From Bacteroidales bacterium (lineage in GTDB: Bacteria > Bacteroidota > Bacteroidia > Bacteroidales > UBA4417), in contig JADJGZ010000012.1 of assembly GCA_016707785.1 (NCBI GenBank), positions 1-64,000 on the forward strand: a DNA stretch of 64,000 bases, read 5' to 3'. A model generated the notes under the pieces. It ran no database searches, was not told the DNA's origin, and saw nothing but the letters and a program-made list of their open reading frames with translations. Both the position numbers and the translations under genes were made by a program. This document shows, piece by piece, positions 1 to 9,300 of the stretch. The stretch's first letter is position 1; every line of letters starts with the position of its first letter.

Positions 1-39
1 ATATTTAATGGTGATGAAGTGTATGTTGTTACCTTTTAA
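1..39 (+). CDS. possible C-terminal end of an upstream gene (partial)
   Basis: The first 13 codons read as an open frame (ending in the residues GDEVYVVTF) and stop with TAA at 37-39. This could be the tail of a gene lying mostly outside the window. Twelve residues are too few to assign a family, and chance openness cannot be excluded. Confidence 0.25.
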   Translation: MFNGDEVYVVTF

Positions 40-110
40 TCGACATTTTTCAATAATCTGGAGAGTTGGATATTTACCAATGCCATTTTAGGGGTCGGTA
101 AAAACCTATA

Positions 111-170
111 GTCACGCGTCAGGAGACGCGCGCCAGCGGGGTCACGCGTCAGGAGACGCGCGCCAGCGAG
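111..170. repeat. 30-bp GC-rich tandem direct repeat (2 copies) with internal hairpin
   Basis: Two head-to-tail 30-bp units (111-140 and 141-170) differ at a single base near their ends. Each contains CGCGTC-AGGA-GACGCG, a 6-bp stem with a 4-base loop. The GC content contrasts sharply with the AT-rich surroundings, as in REP-like intergenic elements. It could also act as a terminator-like or mRNA-stabilising structure. Confidence 0.7.
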
Positions 171-454
171 GGTCTTTCTTCTTCATCCTGATCCATTTCA
201 TCATATTATAATCAGAAGCGGCCAATAATGTGTTGATCGAATCGCCAGCAGTAAAATAAGTTTACACTTGTTGATTACTTTTACTTTTTATCCTAAAACG
301 TCAAATATTTTTAAAAACATCAAATTGTGTAATAAATAGAATTAACATATACTTAAAATATTGTTTATAAAGCATATAAGTTAAATTTTAGCTATTGACA
401 ATTGTGTATATATTTATTAAAATGATACTTAAGTGTAAATAATTATTTTACACA

Positions 455-488
455 TTTGTCGAAAACGTCTTTTTTTGATGTATATTTA
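455..488 (+). promoter_or_regulatory. weak Bacteroidota-type promoter candidate for the first DUF4402 gene
   Basis: TTTG (455-458) and TATATTTA (481-488) are separated by 22 bases. They resemble the Bacteroidota -33 TTTG and -7 TAnnTTTG elements with one mismatch in the -7 box and a slightly long spacer. The start codon is 48 bases downstream. Confidence 0.3.
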
Positions 489-535
489 CATTGTATTTCA
501 CAAGTGAGTTATTGTCTACGTAAAAAATCTTACCT

Positions 536-976
536 ATGATTACTCGTCTACTCCTCCCGGCAATCATAATTTTTAGCCTTAACTCAACTTTCAACCATGT
601 TTTCGGTCAAACAATTGCTGTAGGTCATATCTCGGCTGAAGTAGTAGAAGCTGTTAGTGCTTCTTCTTCTATTTCTACCGATTTTAACCTTGTCAATCTA
701 AACTCTGCCAGGTCAGAAAATGTGGCACTGGGAACCATCGAACTCAATTCAGGTGTTGATGTAGCCTGCAACCTTACTTTGAAGTCTGCTTCATTATCGG
801 ATCAATCTGGTAATGGGTTTACAGTAGAACCTGTTGCTACCTATACCGGTGCCCGCGAATCACAAAGAATTGATGGCAGTCAAACCATCGAACTTGCCGG
901 AAAAGCATTATTGGCCTCCAACCAGGCTTCCGGTCTCTACCAGGGTTCATATACACTGGTATTTGCTTACAACTAG
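536..976 (+). CDS. DUF4402 domain secreted protein
   Basis: This is a 146-residue protein with an N-terminal signal peptide (hydrophobic residues 4-20, ending near VFGQ). The body resembles the DUF4402 family: a beta-rich, Cys-poor domain of about 120-150 residues ending in the typical 'GxYxGSYTLVFAYN'. It is the most divergent of five DUF4402 proteins at this locus and lacks the usual central 'GxxSFSITLP' segment. The family is secreted and of unknown function. The pilin-like length and the nearby chaperone and usher genes suggest a surface fibre or adhesin subunit, which is inference. A strong terminator follows directly, so it is probably transcribed alone. Confidence 0.8.
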   Translation: MITRLLLPAIIIFSLNSTFNHVFGQTIAVGHISAEVVEAVSASSSISTDFNLVNLNSARSENVALGTIELNSGVDVACNLTLKSASLSDQSGNGFTVEPVATYTGARESQRIDGSQTIELAGKALLASNQASGLYQGSYTLVFAYN

Positions 977-1013
977 CCTCCTTCTTACCGACGTTGTTCA
1001 GCTTTTCTATATG

Positions 1014-1048
1014 CACCGGCACCCTTATGAGTGCCGGTGTTTTTTATT
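1014..1048 (+). terminator. Rho-independent terminator after first DUF4402 gene
   Basis: There is a perfect 9-bp stem, CACCGGCAC / GTGCCGGTG (1014-1022 with 1031-1039), with an 8-base loop, followed by TTTTTTATT. Confidence 0.9.
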
Positions 1049-1525
1049 AATGCAAAATGTAGAATGCAAAATGCAAAGTTCAAAATGCGCTGGCAGTCTT
1101 AATGGAACGCGGATCCGCCGGCTGGCGGACGGATTACTACGCGGATTAAAACGGATAAATTTACAATTAGCACTATTTATTCGTGAAAATTCGTGGTTCA
1201 ATTCGTGGCATTCGTGTTCCATTATCTACCATTTAACTACCATTTTCCCTACCGCAGGCATGTAGATTATTTTACACGGCGATAAAAAATCTTACACCCA
1301 CCCTTACTTTTTTTTATTCGACCGATAGTTCCCATAATTTTCTTCAAAATATTTCTACTCTTTTAAGACATTGTAAATTAAGCCATTAAATATTTTTCAT
1401 TTTAATTTTTTCATTTTGCATTTTGCATTTTTCATTCATTTTTGCTCTTTGGCACGACTTTGGAAATAGATATGGCACAACAACGAACTCACAAAAACTA
1501 ACCTCACTCAAAAAACTCTACTCCA
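1049..1525. other. intergenic region with interspersed-repeat remnants and sigma-54-like promoter
   Basis: No gene is supported. From left to right it holds short 'aatgcaaaatg' iterations (1048-1088) and a GC-rich element with the palindrome TCCGCC-GGCT-GGCGGA (1114-1129). Then comes 'ttcgtg' iteration (1180-1220) and a segment from about 1250 that recurs at about 2985. Next is a T-rich tract, and a -24/-12-like element at 1449-1465. Open frames across it have no protein-like character. Confidence 0.7.
1449..1465 (+). promoter_or_regulatory. sigma-54-like (-24/-12) promoter, copy 1
   Basis: TTGGCACGACTTTGGAA matches the -24 half (TTGGCACG) of the sigma-54 consensus YTGGCACGRNNNTTGCW perfectly. 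The -12 half is imperfect, with TGGAA in place of TTGCW. It lies 77 bases upstream of the DUF4402 start and is repeated at the same distance before the second copy of the gene. A sigma-54 activator gene lies in the same region (18895-20250). Confidence 0.5.
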
Positions 1526-2029
1526 ATGAAAAACTTACTCGCCCTCGCTATCATCGTTCTCGGATTCACTGCCACTTCTTTCGCACAGGTAACAGCAACT
1601 GCTTCAACCACAGCAACCATCATCACCCCGATCGCCATTGAAAAAGATGTAGATATGAATTTCGGTAACATCGCCGTTAGTCCAACATTAGGCGGTACCG
1701 TTGTTCTCCCAACTTCAGGAGCACGCACAAAGACCGGTGGAGTTACCCTCCCCGTAGTAACAGGAACCGTTTCAGCCGCTTCATTCACAGTAACCGGAGA
1801 AGGCAACAGCACATACTCTATCACTTTACCTTCTTCAGCCATCACATTGACCAGTCCATCAGGTACAATGACCGTTGAAAACTTTGTAAGCACCCCTTCC
1901 AACACAGGCGCCCTGAACAATGGCAGCCAGGAAGTAAAAGTAGGAGCTACCCTGAATGTAGGTGCTGCCCAGGCTGCAGGAACTTACACCAACGAATCCA
2001 GCTTATTCGTAACGGTTAACTACAACTAA
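1526..2029 (+). CDS. DUF4402 domain secreted protein (duplicate copy A)
   Basis: This 167-residue protein has a clear signal peptide (MKNLLALAIIVLGFTATSFA, then Q). The mature part is a full DUF4402 domain: 'MNFGNIAVSPTLGGTV' near the N-terminus, 'SFTVTGEGNSTYSITLP' in the centre, and 'VGATLNVGAAQAAGTYT' then 'VTVNYN' at the end. It is a secreted beta-sandwich-like protein of unknown function. The protein is identical to the one encoded at 3258-3761, and the two genes differ only at about a dozen synonymous third positions. It has its own leader with a sigma-54-like element and a strong terminator, so it is probably monocistronic and highly expressed. A role as a surface fibre subunit is inferred from the neighbouring chaperone and usher. 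Confidence 0.88.
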   Translation: MKNLLALAIIVLGFTATSFAQVTATASTTATIITPIAIEKDVDMNFGNIAVSPTLGGTVVLPTSGARTKTGGVTLPVVTGTVSAASFTVTGEGNSTYSITLPSSAITLTSPSGTMTVENFVSTPSNTGALNNGSQEVKVGATLNVGAAQAAGTYTNESSLFVTVNYN

Positions 2030-2050
2030 GATATAACAACCAAAAACCCC

Positions 2051-2088
2051 CGTAGATACAAGGTTCTCCTTGTATCTACGCTTTAAAA
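2051..2088 (+). terminator. terminator after DUF4402 copy A
   Basis: There is a perfect 13-bp stem (2051-2063 with 2068-2080) around the loop TTCT. It is followed by CTTT and an A-run. The stem is unusually strong, though the U-tract is short. Confidence 0.75.
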
Positions 2089-2216
2089 AAGTAATCACTG
2101 GATTTTCACTATTCACTTCAGCAGCATTGTCAATTCATCGGCAAACAGCAATTGTAAAATCAATTCCCTGATCAATAACTAAAGATTTACATACAAATAA
2201 TTACTCCATACATTCA

Positions 2217-2735
2217 ATGAAATTCATTCTCCAATATATCACCATAACACTCCTGCTTATCATAGTTGGAATCCGGGCCCAGGCCCAGACGGGAGTAGCA
2301 GCCAGCATGTTCGCTGAGGTGATTGCAGCCCTGACAGCTACGGAGAATTCGCAACTAAGCTTCGGGAAGTTCTCCCCGGAAACCAATGGAGGTGAAATTC
2401 ATCTTTCACCCCAGGGCATGAGATCTGTCAATGGCAGCGTCGTGCTAAGCGGAGGGGGACATAGCAATGGAAGCTTTATCATCACAGGAGAGGACCAGGC
2501 TACTTTCAGCATCAGCTTACCTTCCGGACAATCATTACTCACCAATAGTACCGGTACAAAAACCATGATCGTTAAAGATTGGCAATCCAACCCAGCCCCC
2601 GGCATAGGAGCGGGAGTACTAATAGGGGGTACACTTGAAGTAAAAGTAGGTGCAACCCTTGTTGTTGGATCCATGAATGATAACCCGGTCGGAAATTACA
2701 CTGGTACTTACTTTATCACTTTTGCCTATAACTAA
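2217..2735 (+). CDS. DUF4402 domain secreted protein
   Basis: This is 172 residues long, with a signal peptide at residues 1-23 (hydrophobic core ITITLLLIIVGI, cleavage near AQAQ). The DUF4402 domain shows 'LSFGKFSPETNGGEIHLSPQG', 'SFIITGEDQATFSISLP', 'VGATLVVGSM' and the terminal 'GTYFITFAYN'. It lies between the two identical DUF4402 copies and is clearly a divergent paralogue, so the array grew by separate duplications. A terminator follows at 2788. It is secreted and of unknown function, and probably a subunit or adhesin of the same surface structure. The assignment to the family is firm; the role is inference. Confidence 0.87.
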   Translation: MKFILQYITITLLLIIVGIRAQAQTGVAASMFAEVIAALTATENSQLSFGKFSPETNGGEIHLSPQGMRSVNGSVVLSGGGHSNGSFIITGEDQATFSISLPSGQSLLTNSTGTKTMIVKDWQSNPAPGIGAGVLIGGTLEVKVGATLVVGSMNDNPVGNYTGTYFITFAYN

Positions 2736-2787
2736 TACAAGATACTTTTTTCAGAAGTTGCCTTTTGCTTGTTTGGCGACAGATGTG

Positions 2788-2826
2788 CACCGGAGTTAGT
2801 CATGTTCTCCGGTGTTTCTTTTTTTA
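2788..2826 (+). terminator. terminator after third DUF4402 gene
   Basis: The stem CACCGGAG / CTCCGGTG (2788-2795 with 2807-2814) encloses an 11-base loop. It is followed by TTTCTTTTTTT. Confidence 0.85.
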
Positions 2827-3180
2827 ATGCAAAATGAAAATTGCAAATTGTAAAATGCAAAATGTGTTAGAGACTCCACCTTGGGGCGCTGGCTGTCCAA
2901 AAAGGAACGCGGATCAAACGGATGGGCGGTGGATTGAAACGAAAATTAATTACCTATTCGTTAACTCGTGTCCATATTTTCCCACCGCAGGCATGTAGAT
3001 TATTTTACATGATGATAAAAAATCTTACATCCTCCCTCCATGATTTTTATACATACTATGATAAAGGCATTTTTCTCAAAAATATTTACAAATTTTTAAT
3101 TCATTGTATATTAAGTTGTTACATACTTTTCATTTTGATTTTTTCATTTTTCATTTTACATTTTTCATTTATTTTTCCCT

Positions 3181-3197
3181 TTGGCACGACTTTGGAA
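3181..3197 (+). promoter_or_regulatory. sigma-54-like (-24/-12) promoter, copy 2
   Basis: This is the same 17 bases as at 1449-1465 and again lies 77 bases before the ATG. The conserved leader from here to the start codon is identical in both copies as far as can be read, which argues for a functional control element. Confidence 0.5.
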
Positions 3198-3257
3198 ATA
3201 GATATGGCACAACAACGAACTCACAAAAACTAACCTCACTCAAAAAACTCTACTCCA

Positions 3258-3761
3258 ATGAAAAACTTACTCGCCCTCGCTATCATCGTTCTCGGATTCA
3301 CTGCCACTTCTTTCGCTCAGGTTACCGCAACCGCTTCAACCACAGCAACCATCATCACCCCGATCGCCATTGAAAAAGATGTAGATATGAATTTCGGTAA
3401 CATCGCCGTTAGTCCAACATTAGGCGGTACCGTTGTTCTCCCAACTTCAGGAGCACGCACCAAGACCGGTGGAGTTACCCTCCCCGTAGTAACAGGAACT
3501 GTTTCAGCCGCTTCATTCACAGTAACCGGAGAAGGCAACAGCACATACTCTATCACTTTACCTTCTTCAGCCATCACATTGACCAGTCCATCAGGTACAA
3601 TGACCGTTGAAAACTTTGTAAGCACCCCTTCCAACACAGGCGCCCTGAACAATGGCAGCCAGGAAGTAAAAGTAGGAGCTACCCTGAATGTAGGTGCTGC
3701 CCAGGCTGCAGGAACTTATACAAATGAATCCAGCTTGTTTGTAACAGTTAACTACAACTAA
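3258..3761 (+). CDS. DUF4402 domain secreted protein (duplicate copy B)
   Basis: The 167-residue protein is identical to that of 1526-2029: signal peptide, then a complete DUF4402 domain. About twelve nucleotide differences are visible, all silent at third codon positions. They cluster near codons 20-27 and in the last dozen codons, while the middle is nearly unchanged. That pattern fits recent duplication followed by gene conversion or strong purifying selection. Two near-identical copies usually mean gene dosage for an abundant structural protein, or a substrate for recombination. It is the last gene before the PapD-like chaperone and carries its own terminator. Confidence 0.88.
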   Translation: MKNLLALAIIVLGFTATSFAQVTATASTTATIITPIAIEKDVDMNFGNIAVSPTLGGTVVLPTSGARTKTGGVTLPVVTGTVSAASFTVTGEGNSTYSITLPSSAITLTSPSGTMTVENFVSTPSNTGALNNGSQEVKVGATLNVGAAQAAGTYTNESSLFVTVNYN

Positions 3762-3789
3762 GCATTAAGATAAACAGAGAGATGGAGGA

Positions 3790-3817
3790 AACGCTGCCGC
3801 TGGCAGCGTTTTTTTTG
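3790..3817 (+). terminator. terminator after DUF4402 copy B
   Basis: The 9-bp stem AACGCTGCC / GGCAGCGTT (3790-3798 with 3802-3810) has the loop GCT and runs into an uninterrupted T-tract. Confidence 0.9.
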
Positions 3818-3951
3818 TTTCCAGGTGTGATGAATTCCCCTTGTTCCAGAGTGATTTAATTCATCTGGTTTTTCTTTATTACAAATGACCTTCAAAGCAA
3901 TTAATATTAGGCCTCAATAGATGTTGGAGCCTCTATTGTTTTTGATAAGAA

Positions 3952-4839
3952 ATGGTTATGAAAAAAGAAAGCACATTGCACACTAGATCTTTAAGCAAGT
4001 TGATGACTCGTATCCCACTGCTTGTGATACTTACTTTGCTTCTGTCAACAACCCTGATTGACAAAGCTTTAGCCCAGGGAAACTTACTGATAACGCCCAG
4101 AAGAGTTGTCTTTGAGGGGGCAACAAAAACGCAGGAATTGAATCTTGCTAATACAGGTAAGGATACTGCAAGGTACAATGTTTCAATAGTTCAATACAGG
4201 ATGAAGGAAGATGGCTCATTTGAAGAAATTGCAGAACCTGATGCAGGCCAAAATTTTGCCGATAAGTATATTCGGTTTTTCCCGAGAAGTGTGACTCTTG
4301 CTCCTAATGAAGCGCAGGTAGTTAAAATGCAATTAACCAAGACCAATCTCTTAACTCCCGGGGAATACAGATCTCATGTTTATTTCAGGGCAGTACCTAT
4401 TGAAAAAGCCCTGGGAGAAGAGGATAATACACCTGATTCAACGGGGATTTCCGTACGATTGGTGCCCATCTTCGGAATTACCATCCCGGTAATAATTCGG
4501 GTTGGTGAATCTACCACAAATGTCTCCTTCTCAGAATTGAAATTTGAAATGCTGGATGATACACTAGCAAGGTTAAACCTGGCATTTAACCGTACCGGTA
4601 ATATGTCGGTTTACGGAGATGTTAAGGTAAACTATTCTGCTCCTGATGGGAAGATCACGGAAGTAGGAGTGGTAAAAGGTATTGCGGTGTACACACCTAA
4701 TTCAATTCGGCGCTTCAAAATGGATCTCCGGAAAGTGGAAGGGGTGGATTACCGTCAGGGGAAATTATTAGTCACCTATTCTACTCAATCTGAGCAAAAG
4801 CCTGAAAAGCTTGCTGAGGGGGAGTGCATTCTTAAGTGA
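3952..4839 (+). CDS. PapD-like periplasmic pilus chaperone
   Basis: This 295-residue protein has a hydrophobic export signal (about residues 20-40, ending ALAQ). An Ig-like domain of pilus-chaperone type follows: 'LLITPRRVVFEGATKTQELNLANTGKDTARYNVSIV', then 'FFPRSVTLAPNEAQVVKMQL' and 'GEYRSHVYFRAVP' in place of the family's Glu-Tyr-Arg segment. A second beta domain runs to the C-terminus. Such chaperones fold and deliver subunits to an outer-membrane usher. The gene starts an apparent operon that ends in an usher-like gene, and DUF4402 genes lie on both sides, so DUF4402 proteins are the obvious clients (inference). An in-frame ATG two codons downstream (3958) is an equally good start. The neighbouring adhesin starts 46 bases later. 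Confidence 0.8.
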   Translation: MVMKKESTLHTRSLSKLMTRIPLLVILTLLLSTTLIDKALAQGNLLITPRRVVFEGATKTQELNLANTGKDTARYNVSIVQYRMKEDGSFEEIAEPDAGQNFADKYIRFFPRSVTLAPNEAQVVKMQLTKTNLLTPGEYRSHVYFRAVPIEKALGEEDNTPDSTGISVRLVPIFGITIPVIIRVGESTTNVSFSELKFEMLDDTLARLNLAFNRTGNMSVYGDVKVNYSAPDGKITEVGVVKGIAVYTPNSIRRFKMDLRKVEGVDYRQGKLLVTYSTQSEQKPEKLAEGECILK

Positions 4840-4885
4840 AAACAAAGAAAATTTGTTCCTGAACTCATCATTATTGCTTCAACCT

Positions 4886-6247
4886 ATGAGTAGATATTAC
4901 CAGTTAAGAATTCTGATTCTTATTATCCCAATTGGGTTGCTGTTTTGTAGCCGGTTAAATGCCGCTACACGAACAGCTTCAGCATCAGGGAACTGGAATA
5001 GTACGACTACATGGGGTGGGAATGCTGTTCCTACATCAGCTGATGCAGTAGTCATTAATAGTGGTGTTACAGTTACGGTTAATGTAGCAGCAGTTTGTGC
5101 CTCCATTAACTTTACAACCGGAACATCCGGAGCGGCCTTACTAACCATTAGTGGAACCAATACACTGACAGTATCAGGCAATGTCACCGTTCAACGACCT
5201 AGTTCAACAAGTTTGAGTAACACACTTGCAGTTAATGCCGGTTCTCTTTCATGTGTATCGCTGGCTATTCAGGCTACAACAAGTACCAGGATTTCAACGG
5301 TTTCACTTTCTACGGGTACAATTACCGCAACCGGCAACATTACAACATTAGGCGTCAGTTCAAGGGTCACTTTTACAGGTGCCGGTCTCATTAGTGTGAA
5401 TGGGACTTTCATGAGTGGAACTGCCGGCACACTTACAGCAGCTACTGGAACAGTAAGATATAATGCTTCCGGTAATCAGACTATCGGAAATTATAGTTAT
5501 TATAACCTGACATTAGCGGGAAGTGGGACTAAAACCGAGTCGTCAGCCACTGTTAATGGAACATTATGCATGGAGGGTACTGCCACTATTTCCGGTACAA
5601 TAACCTATGGGGCCAATGCCACGTTGAAATATAATACTTCCACATCCAGGTCAGCCGGGGCTGAGTGGTTCTCTACATTTGTTGCCGCAGGAGGGATCAT
5701 AATTGACAATACAGGAACAATCACACTGAATGCGGCAAAAGTGGTGAATTCTCCTTTGGTTATAGCATCAGGTAGTACCCTTGCAAGTGGCAATTATAAT
5801 CTGACCCTTTCCAAAGATATAACAAATGATGGCACTTTTATTCCCGGGTCTGCTACTGTCACATTCAACGGATCCTCTAATCAAAACCTGGCAGGAGAAA
5901 GTGCTATATTATTCAATAACTTAACAATTAATAATACAGCAGGAATTACATTTTCAGGAACTGCTAATGAAATTGTAAATGGAACACTTACTCTTTCTAA
6001 TGGAATAATTTCGACAGGATCCAATGTATTACAAATGGGAATTCTGCAATCCTATCTGGTGCAGGTTCCTCAAAATATATCAATGGTAATCTGGAAAAAG
6101 GAATACCAGCGAATACTGTCTCCAGTTCATTTTGAGGGAGATGATAGCCAGGATTATACACCTTTAACAATTACGTTCTCAGGGGAAGCACTATCAGGTC
6201 GGGATCAATTTCAGCTTCAACCAATCCAACAGATCATCCAAGTATAA
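4886..6247 (+). CDS. N-terminal part of giant T9SS adhesin (frameshifted fragment)
   Basis: This 453-residue fragment starts at the ATG before a signal peptide (MSRYYQLRILILIIPIGLLF); an upstream in-frame ATG at 4811 overlaps the chaperone gene and is unlikely. After cleavage comes the motif 'ASGNWNSTTTWGG...PTSADAVVI', which opens many Bacteroidota surface beta-helix proteins. Repetitive Thr/Ser/Asn-rich strands of beta-helix type follow. The last ~70 codons are out of frame in stretches. The expected continuation is found in the other frames, and the frame settles again only after 6335, in the next reading frame. The gene and the one at 6303 were evidently one secreted adhesin of about 3,470 residues. 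Whether the break is real or a sequence error cannot be told from here. Confidence 0.75.
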   Translation: MSRYYQLRILILIIPIGLLFCSRLNAATRTASASGNWNSTTTWGGNAVPTSADAVVINSGVTVTVNVAAVCASINFTTGTSGAALLTISGTNTLTVSGNVTVQRPSSTSLSNTLAVNAGSLSCVSLAIQATTSTRISTVSLSTGTITATGNITTLGVSSRVTFTGAGLISVNGTFMSGTAGTLTAATGTVRYNASGNQTIGNYSYYNLTLAGSGTKTESSATVNGTLCMEGTATISGTITYGANATLKYNTSTSRSAGAEWFSTFVAAGGIIIDNTGTITLNAAKVVNSPLVIASGSTLASGNYNLTLSKDITNDGTFIPGSATVTFNGSSNQNLAGESAILFNNLTINNTAGITFSGTANEIVNGTLTLSNGIISTGSNVLQMGILQSYLVQVPQNISMVIWKKEYQRILSPVHFEGDDSQDYTPLTITFSGEALSGRDQFQLQPIQQIIQV

Positions 6248-6340
6248 ATTCTTCATTATTTAACCCACTTTGAGTGTTAATAGGATTGGACATTAAACAA
6301 CAATGGAGTATCTGGTTATTCATCCTATGAGTAGTACATT
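6035..6340 (+). other. cluster of frameshifts separating the two adhesin fragments
   Basis: Protein-like sequence switches frame at about 6038, 6133, 6195, 6266, 6287 and 6335. In-frame islands such as 'NSAILSGAGSSKYINGNLEK', 'GDDSQDYTPLTITFSG', 'SISASTNPTDHPSINSSLF', 'TLSVNR', 'TLNNNGVSGYSSYE' and 'FNLNDIDAGATY' together form one typical domain of this protein class. Most switches fit loss of a single base. Flanking sequence is open for 1.1 kb and 9 kb. Confidence 0.75.
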
Positions 6341-9300
6341 TAATTTCAATTTAAATGACATTGATGCAGGTGCCACTTATACTTCATTTGTAATTGGTAA
6401 TTATTCTGATGAGAATTGGAATTATCCTGTAGTAGGTACACTTTCAGAAACAAGTAGTGTGGCAACGGGAGTATCCTTTTTTGGTGACTTTCAGGTTGGG
6501 GAGTGCGTCGAACCTTCAGCTCCAGGTACAATTATAGGAATCACCGCACCTTGTCCAGGGGCTGAAGATATTATTTACTCAATAGAAAGTAATAATGGAT
6601 ATAGCTATTTATGGACAGTACCTTCCGGATGGGCAATTACATCAGGCCAGGGAACATCTTCAATAGCCGTACATGCAGGCAATGTTGGCGGAATAATCGA
6701 AGTATCAGCTAATAATGGTTGCAGAATCGGAACAGCAAGTACTCTTAATGTTACTATCTCCACTGTGCCAAATCAACCATCTGCTATTACAGGTGAAAAT
6801 TATGCATGTTTAAATGATGGAGATCTTAGTTACTCAGTAAACCAGATTCAGGATGTAAATTATACATGGCAATTGCCGGAAGGATGGATACAAACAGGTG
6901 GAGGAAATACTAACTCGATAGTGGTAGTACCTTATGAAAGTACCGGATATATCCATGTTATACCCTATAATTTATGTGGGAACGGACCAAGCATTTCAAT
7001 TCCAGTCATTGGTTTTGCTCCCCCTGAAGTAATTGTAAATTCAAATCTATCTTCAGTTTGTTCAGGAAATGAAGTTGTTCTTTCTGCGAGTAGCTCCCCT
7101 GAGTCACCTGAAGCTAACCTTTTAAATGAAAACTTCAATGAGAGTACAAATAATTGGCTGACAATTAATAATTCAGTTAATGGTATATTTGATGAAGCAG
7201 CCTGGTATCTTCGTCCTGATGGTTATGTGACTGCTTATAGCGGGACAATTCACTCCAATGATTACAGCCAGTTCTATTTTTCCAACAGTGATGCTCCCGG
7301 GAATGGTTCTACTACTTCTACAATACTGCAATCACCACCAGTGAATACTACTGGTTACAGTTCACTGACATTAAGTTTTTATCATCATTTCAGGGTATAC
7401 TTACCTGGTGAATACGGAAAAATTCAAGTTTCCACAGATGGATCCAATTGGACAGATTTTTATACTTATAATTATACGGTTGGCTCTTCTACATCTTTTT
7501 CCAATGCTATCCACAACCTGAATGATTATATTGGTTATCCGACAGTTTATATCCGATTTCATTATTATGCACTGTGGGGGTATTATTGGGCAATTGATAA
7601 TGTCAGTTTGACCGGGACACCTGTTAATAATAATTATTTATACAGTTGGACTGCAACTCCAATATCTACTGCAGGATTACCTGCCGGTTCTGGAATACCT
7701 TCAGCGGATAATGCAACAATTAATGTAAACCCTGAGGCTAATACATCTTATTTTGTTACTTCGACATCACTCAATGGTTGCAACTCCTCCGATAGTACTA
7801 ATGTTTTAGTGATTGAGAATGAGCTTACCTCGATCATCATTGAAACGACTACCACTTCAATTTGTGAAGGATCAAATGTTACATTTTCAGCCATTTCAGA
7901 AAATGGAGGAGAAAATCCTACTTTCCAATGGAAAGTGAATGGTATTAATGTTGGATCAAATAATTCAACTTATACAAGTAGTTCATTATCGAATAATGAT
8001 GAAATAACCTGTGTCCTCATTTCCAATGCCATTTGCGTGACAGGGAATCCCGCAACCTCTAATTCCCTCACAATGACTGTAAATCCGGATCTTCCCGTCA
8101 ATGTGAGTATTACTGCCTCTTCAAATCCGGTTTGCTCAGGTACAATCGTTACATTCACAGCTACACCAGTAAATGGAGGAAGCTCACCTACTTATGTATG
8201 GAAAGTGAATGGTAATAATGTAGGTTCAAATAGTTCTACATACAGTACTGCCGGATTATCGAATTATGATATTATTACTTGCACTTTAACCTCAAATGCC
8301 AGCTGCATTTCTGGAAGTCCGGCGACTTCAGATCCTATAATCATGACAGTGATGCCTGTGTTAGCAGCGTCTGTTTCCATCGCCGCATCAGCCACAACAA
8401 TATGTTCGGGTACCAATGTCACTTTTACTGCCACTCCTGCCAATGGAGGTTCATCTCCAACCTATCAATGGAAAGTAAATGGATCAAATGTTGGAACCAA
8501 CAGCTCAACCTATTCCAACAGTTCGCTCGCAAATGGCAATACCGTGACTTGTGTCATGACCTCAAATGCTACTTGTGCAACCGGGAGTCCTTCAACATCG
8601 AATACAGTCACTATGACTGTAAATCCCAACCTTCCGGTTAGTGTCAGTGTCTCTGCTTCAGCCACAACTATCTGTTCCGGAACCAGTGTCACTTTTACAG
8701 CTACCCCTACGAATGGTGGTTCCTCGCCAAGTTATCAATGGAAGCTTAATGGGTCCAATGTGGGAACGAATAGTACTACATATAGCAATAGTTCACTGGC
8801 AAACGGGAACACAATCACATGCCAGTTAACATCCAATGCTACCTGCGCGACAGGCAGTCCGGCGACATCCAACACTGTTACGATGATTGTTAACCCGAAT
8901 CTACCAGTGAGTATCAGTATTGCCGGTTCTGCAACAACTATATGTTCCGGTACAAACGTAACTTTTACGGCAACCCCGGTGAATGGGGGTTCAACGCCTT
9001 CCTATCAGTGGAAGTTGAATGGAAGCAATGTTGGTTCAAATAGTTCAACATATACGAACTCTTCATTGGTAAACAATGATGTTGTAACCTGTATTTTAAC
9101 ATCCAATGCTACCTGTGCCACCAGCAGTCCGGCTACTTCGAATGCAGTAACCATGACAGTCAACCCAAATCTTCCTGTCAGTATAAGTGTTTCTGCATCA
9201 TCAACCACCATCTGTTCCGGAACCAATGTTACATTCACAGCAACTCCAACCAATGGAGGATCATCACCTTCTTATCAGTGGAAGCTGAATGGCTCTAATG

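Larger units (their letters stand above)
40..535. other. intergenic region with GC-rich repeat pair and AT-rich leader
   Basis: No credible gene is seen here. The stretch holds a GC-rich 30-bp tandem pair (111-170) and then about 300 bp of very AT-rich sequence leading to the first DUF4402 gene. A weak Bacteroidota-type promoter candidate lies at 455-488. Confidence 0.6.
2736..3257. other. intergenic region duplicating the leader of copy A
   Basis: No gene is supported. It holds a terminator (2788-2826), short 'aatgcaaaatg' iterations, a degenerate copy of the interspersed element seen at 1093-1260, and the second copy of the duplicated leader (about 2985-3257). That leader carries the sigma-54-like element at 3181-3197. 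Confidence 0.65.

Noticed and set aside
834..1265. 143-codon open frame running from the first DUF4402 gene into the intergenic region
   Set aside because: It crosses a strong terminator and interspersed repeats, overlaps a real gene in another frame, and has no protein-like composition.
4811..4885. Upstream start for the adhesin fragment
   Set aside because: It overlaps the chaperone gene and would bury the signal peptide; the ATG at 4886 fits.
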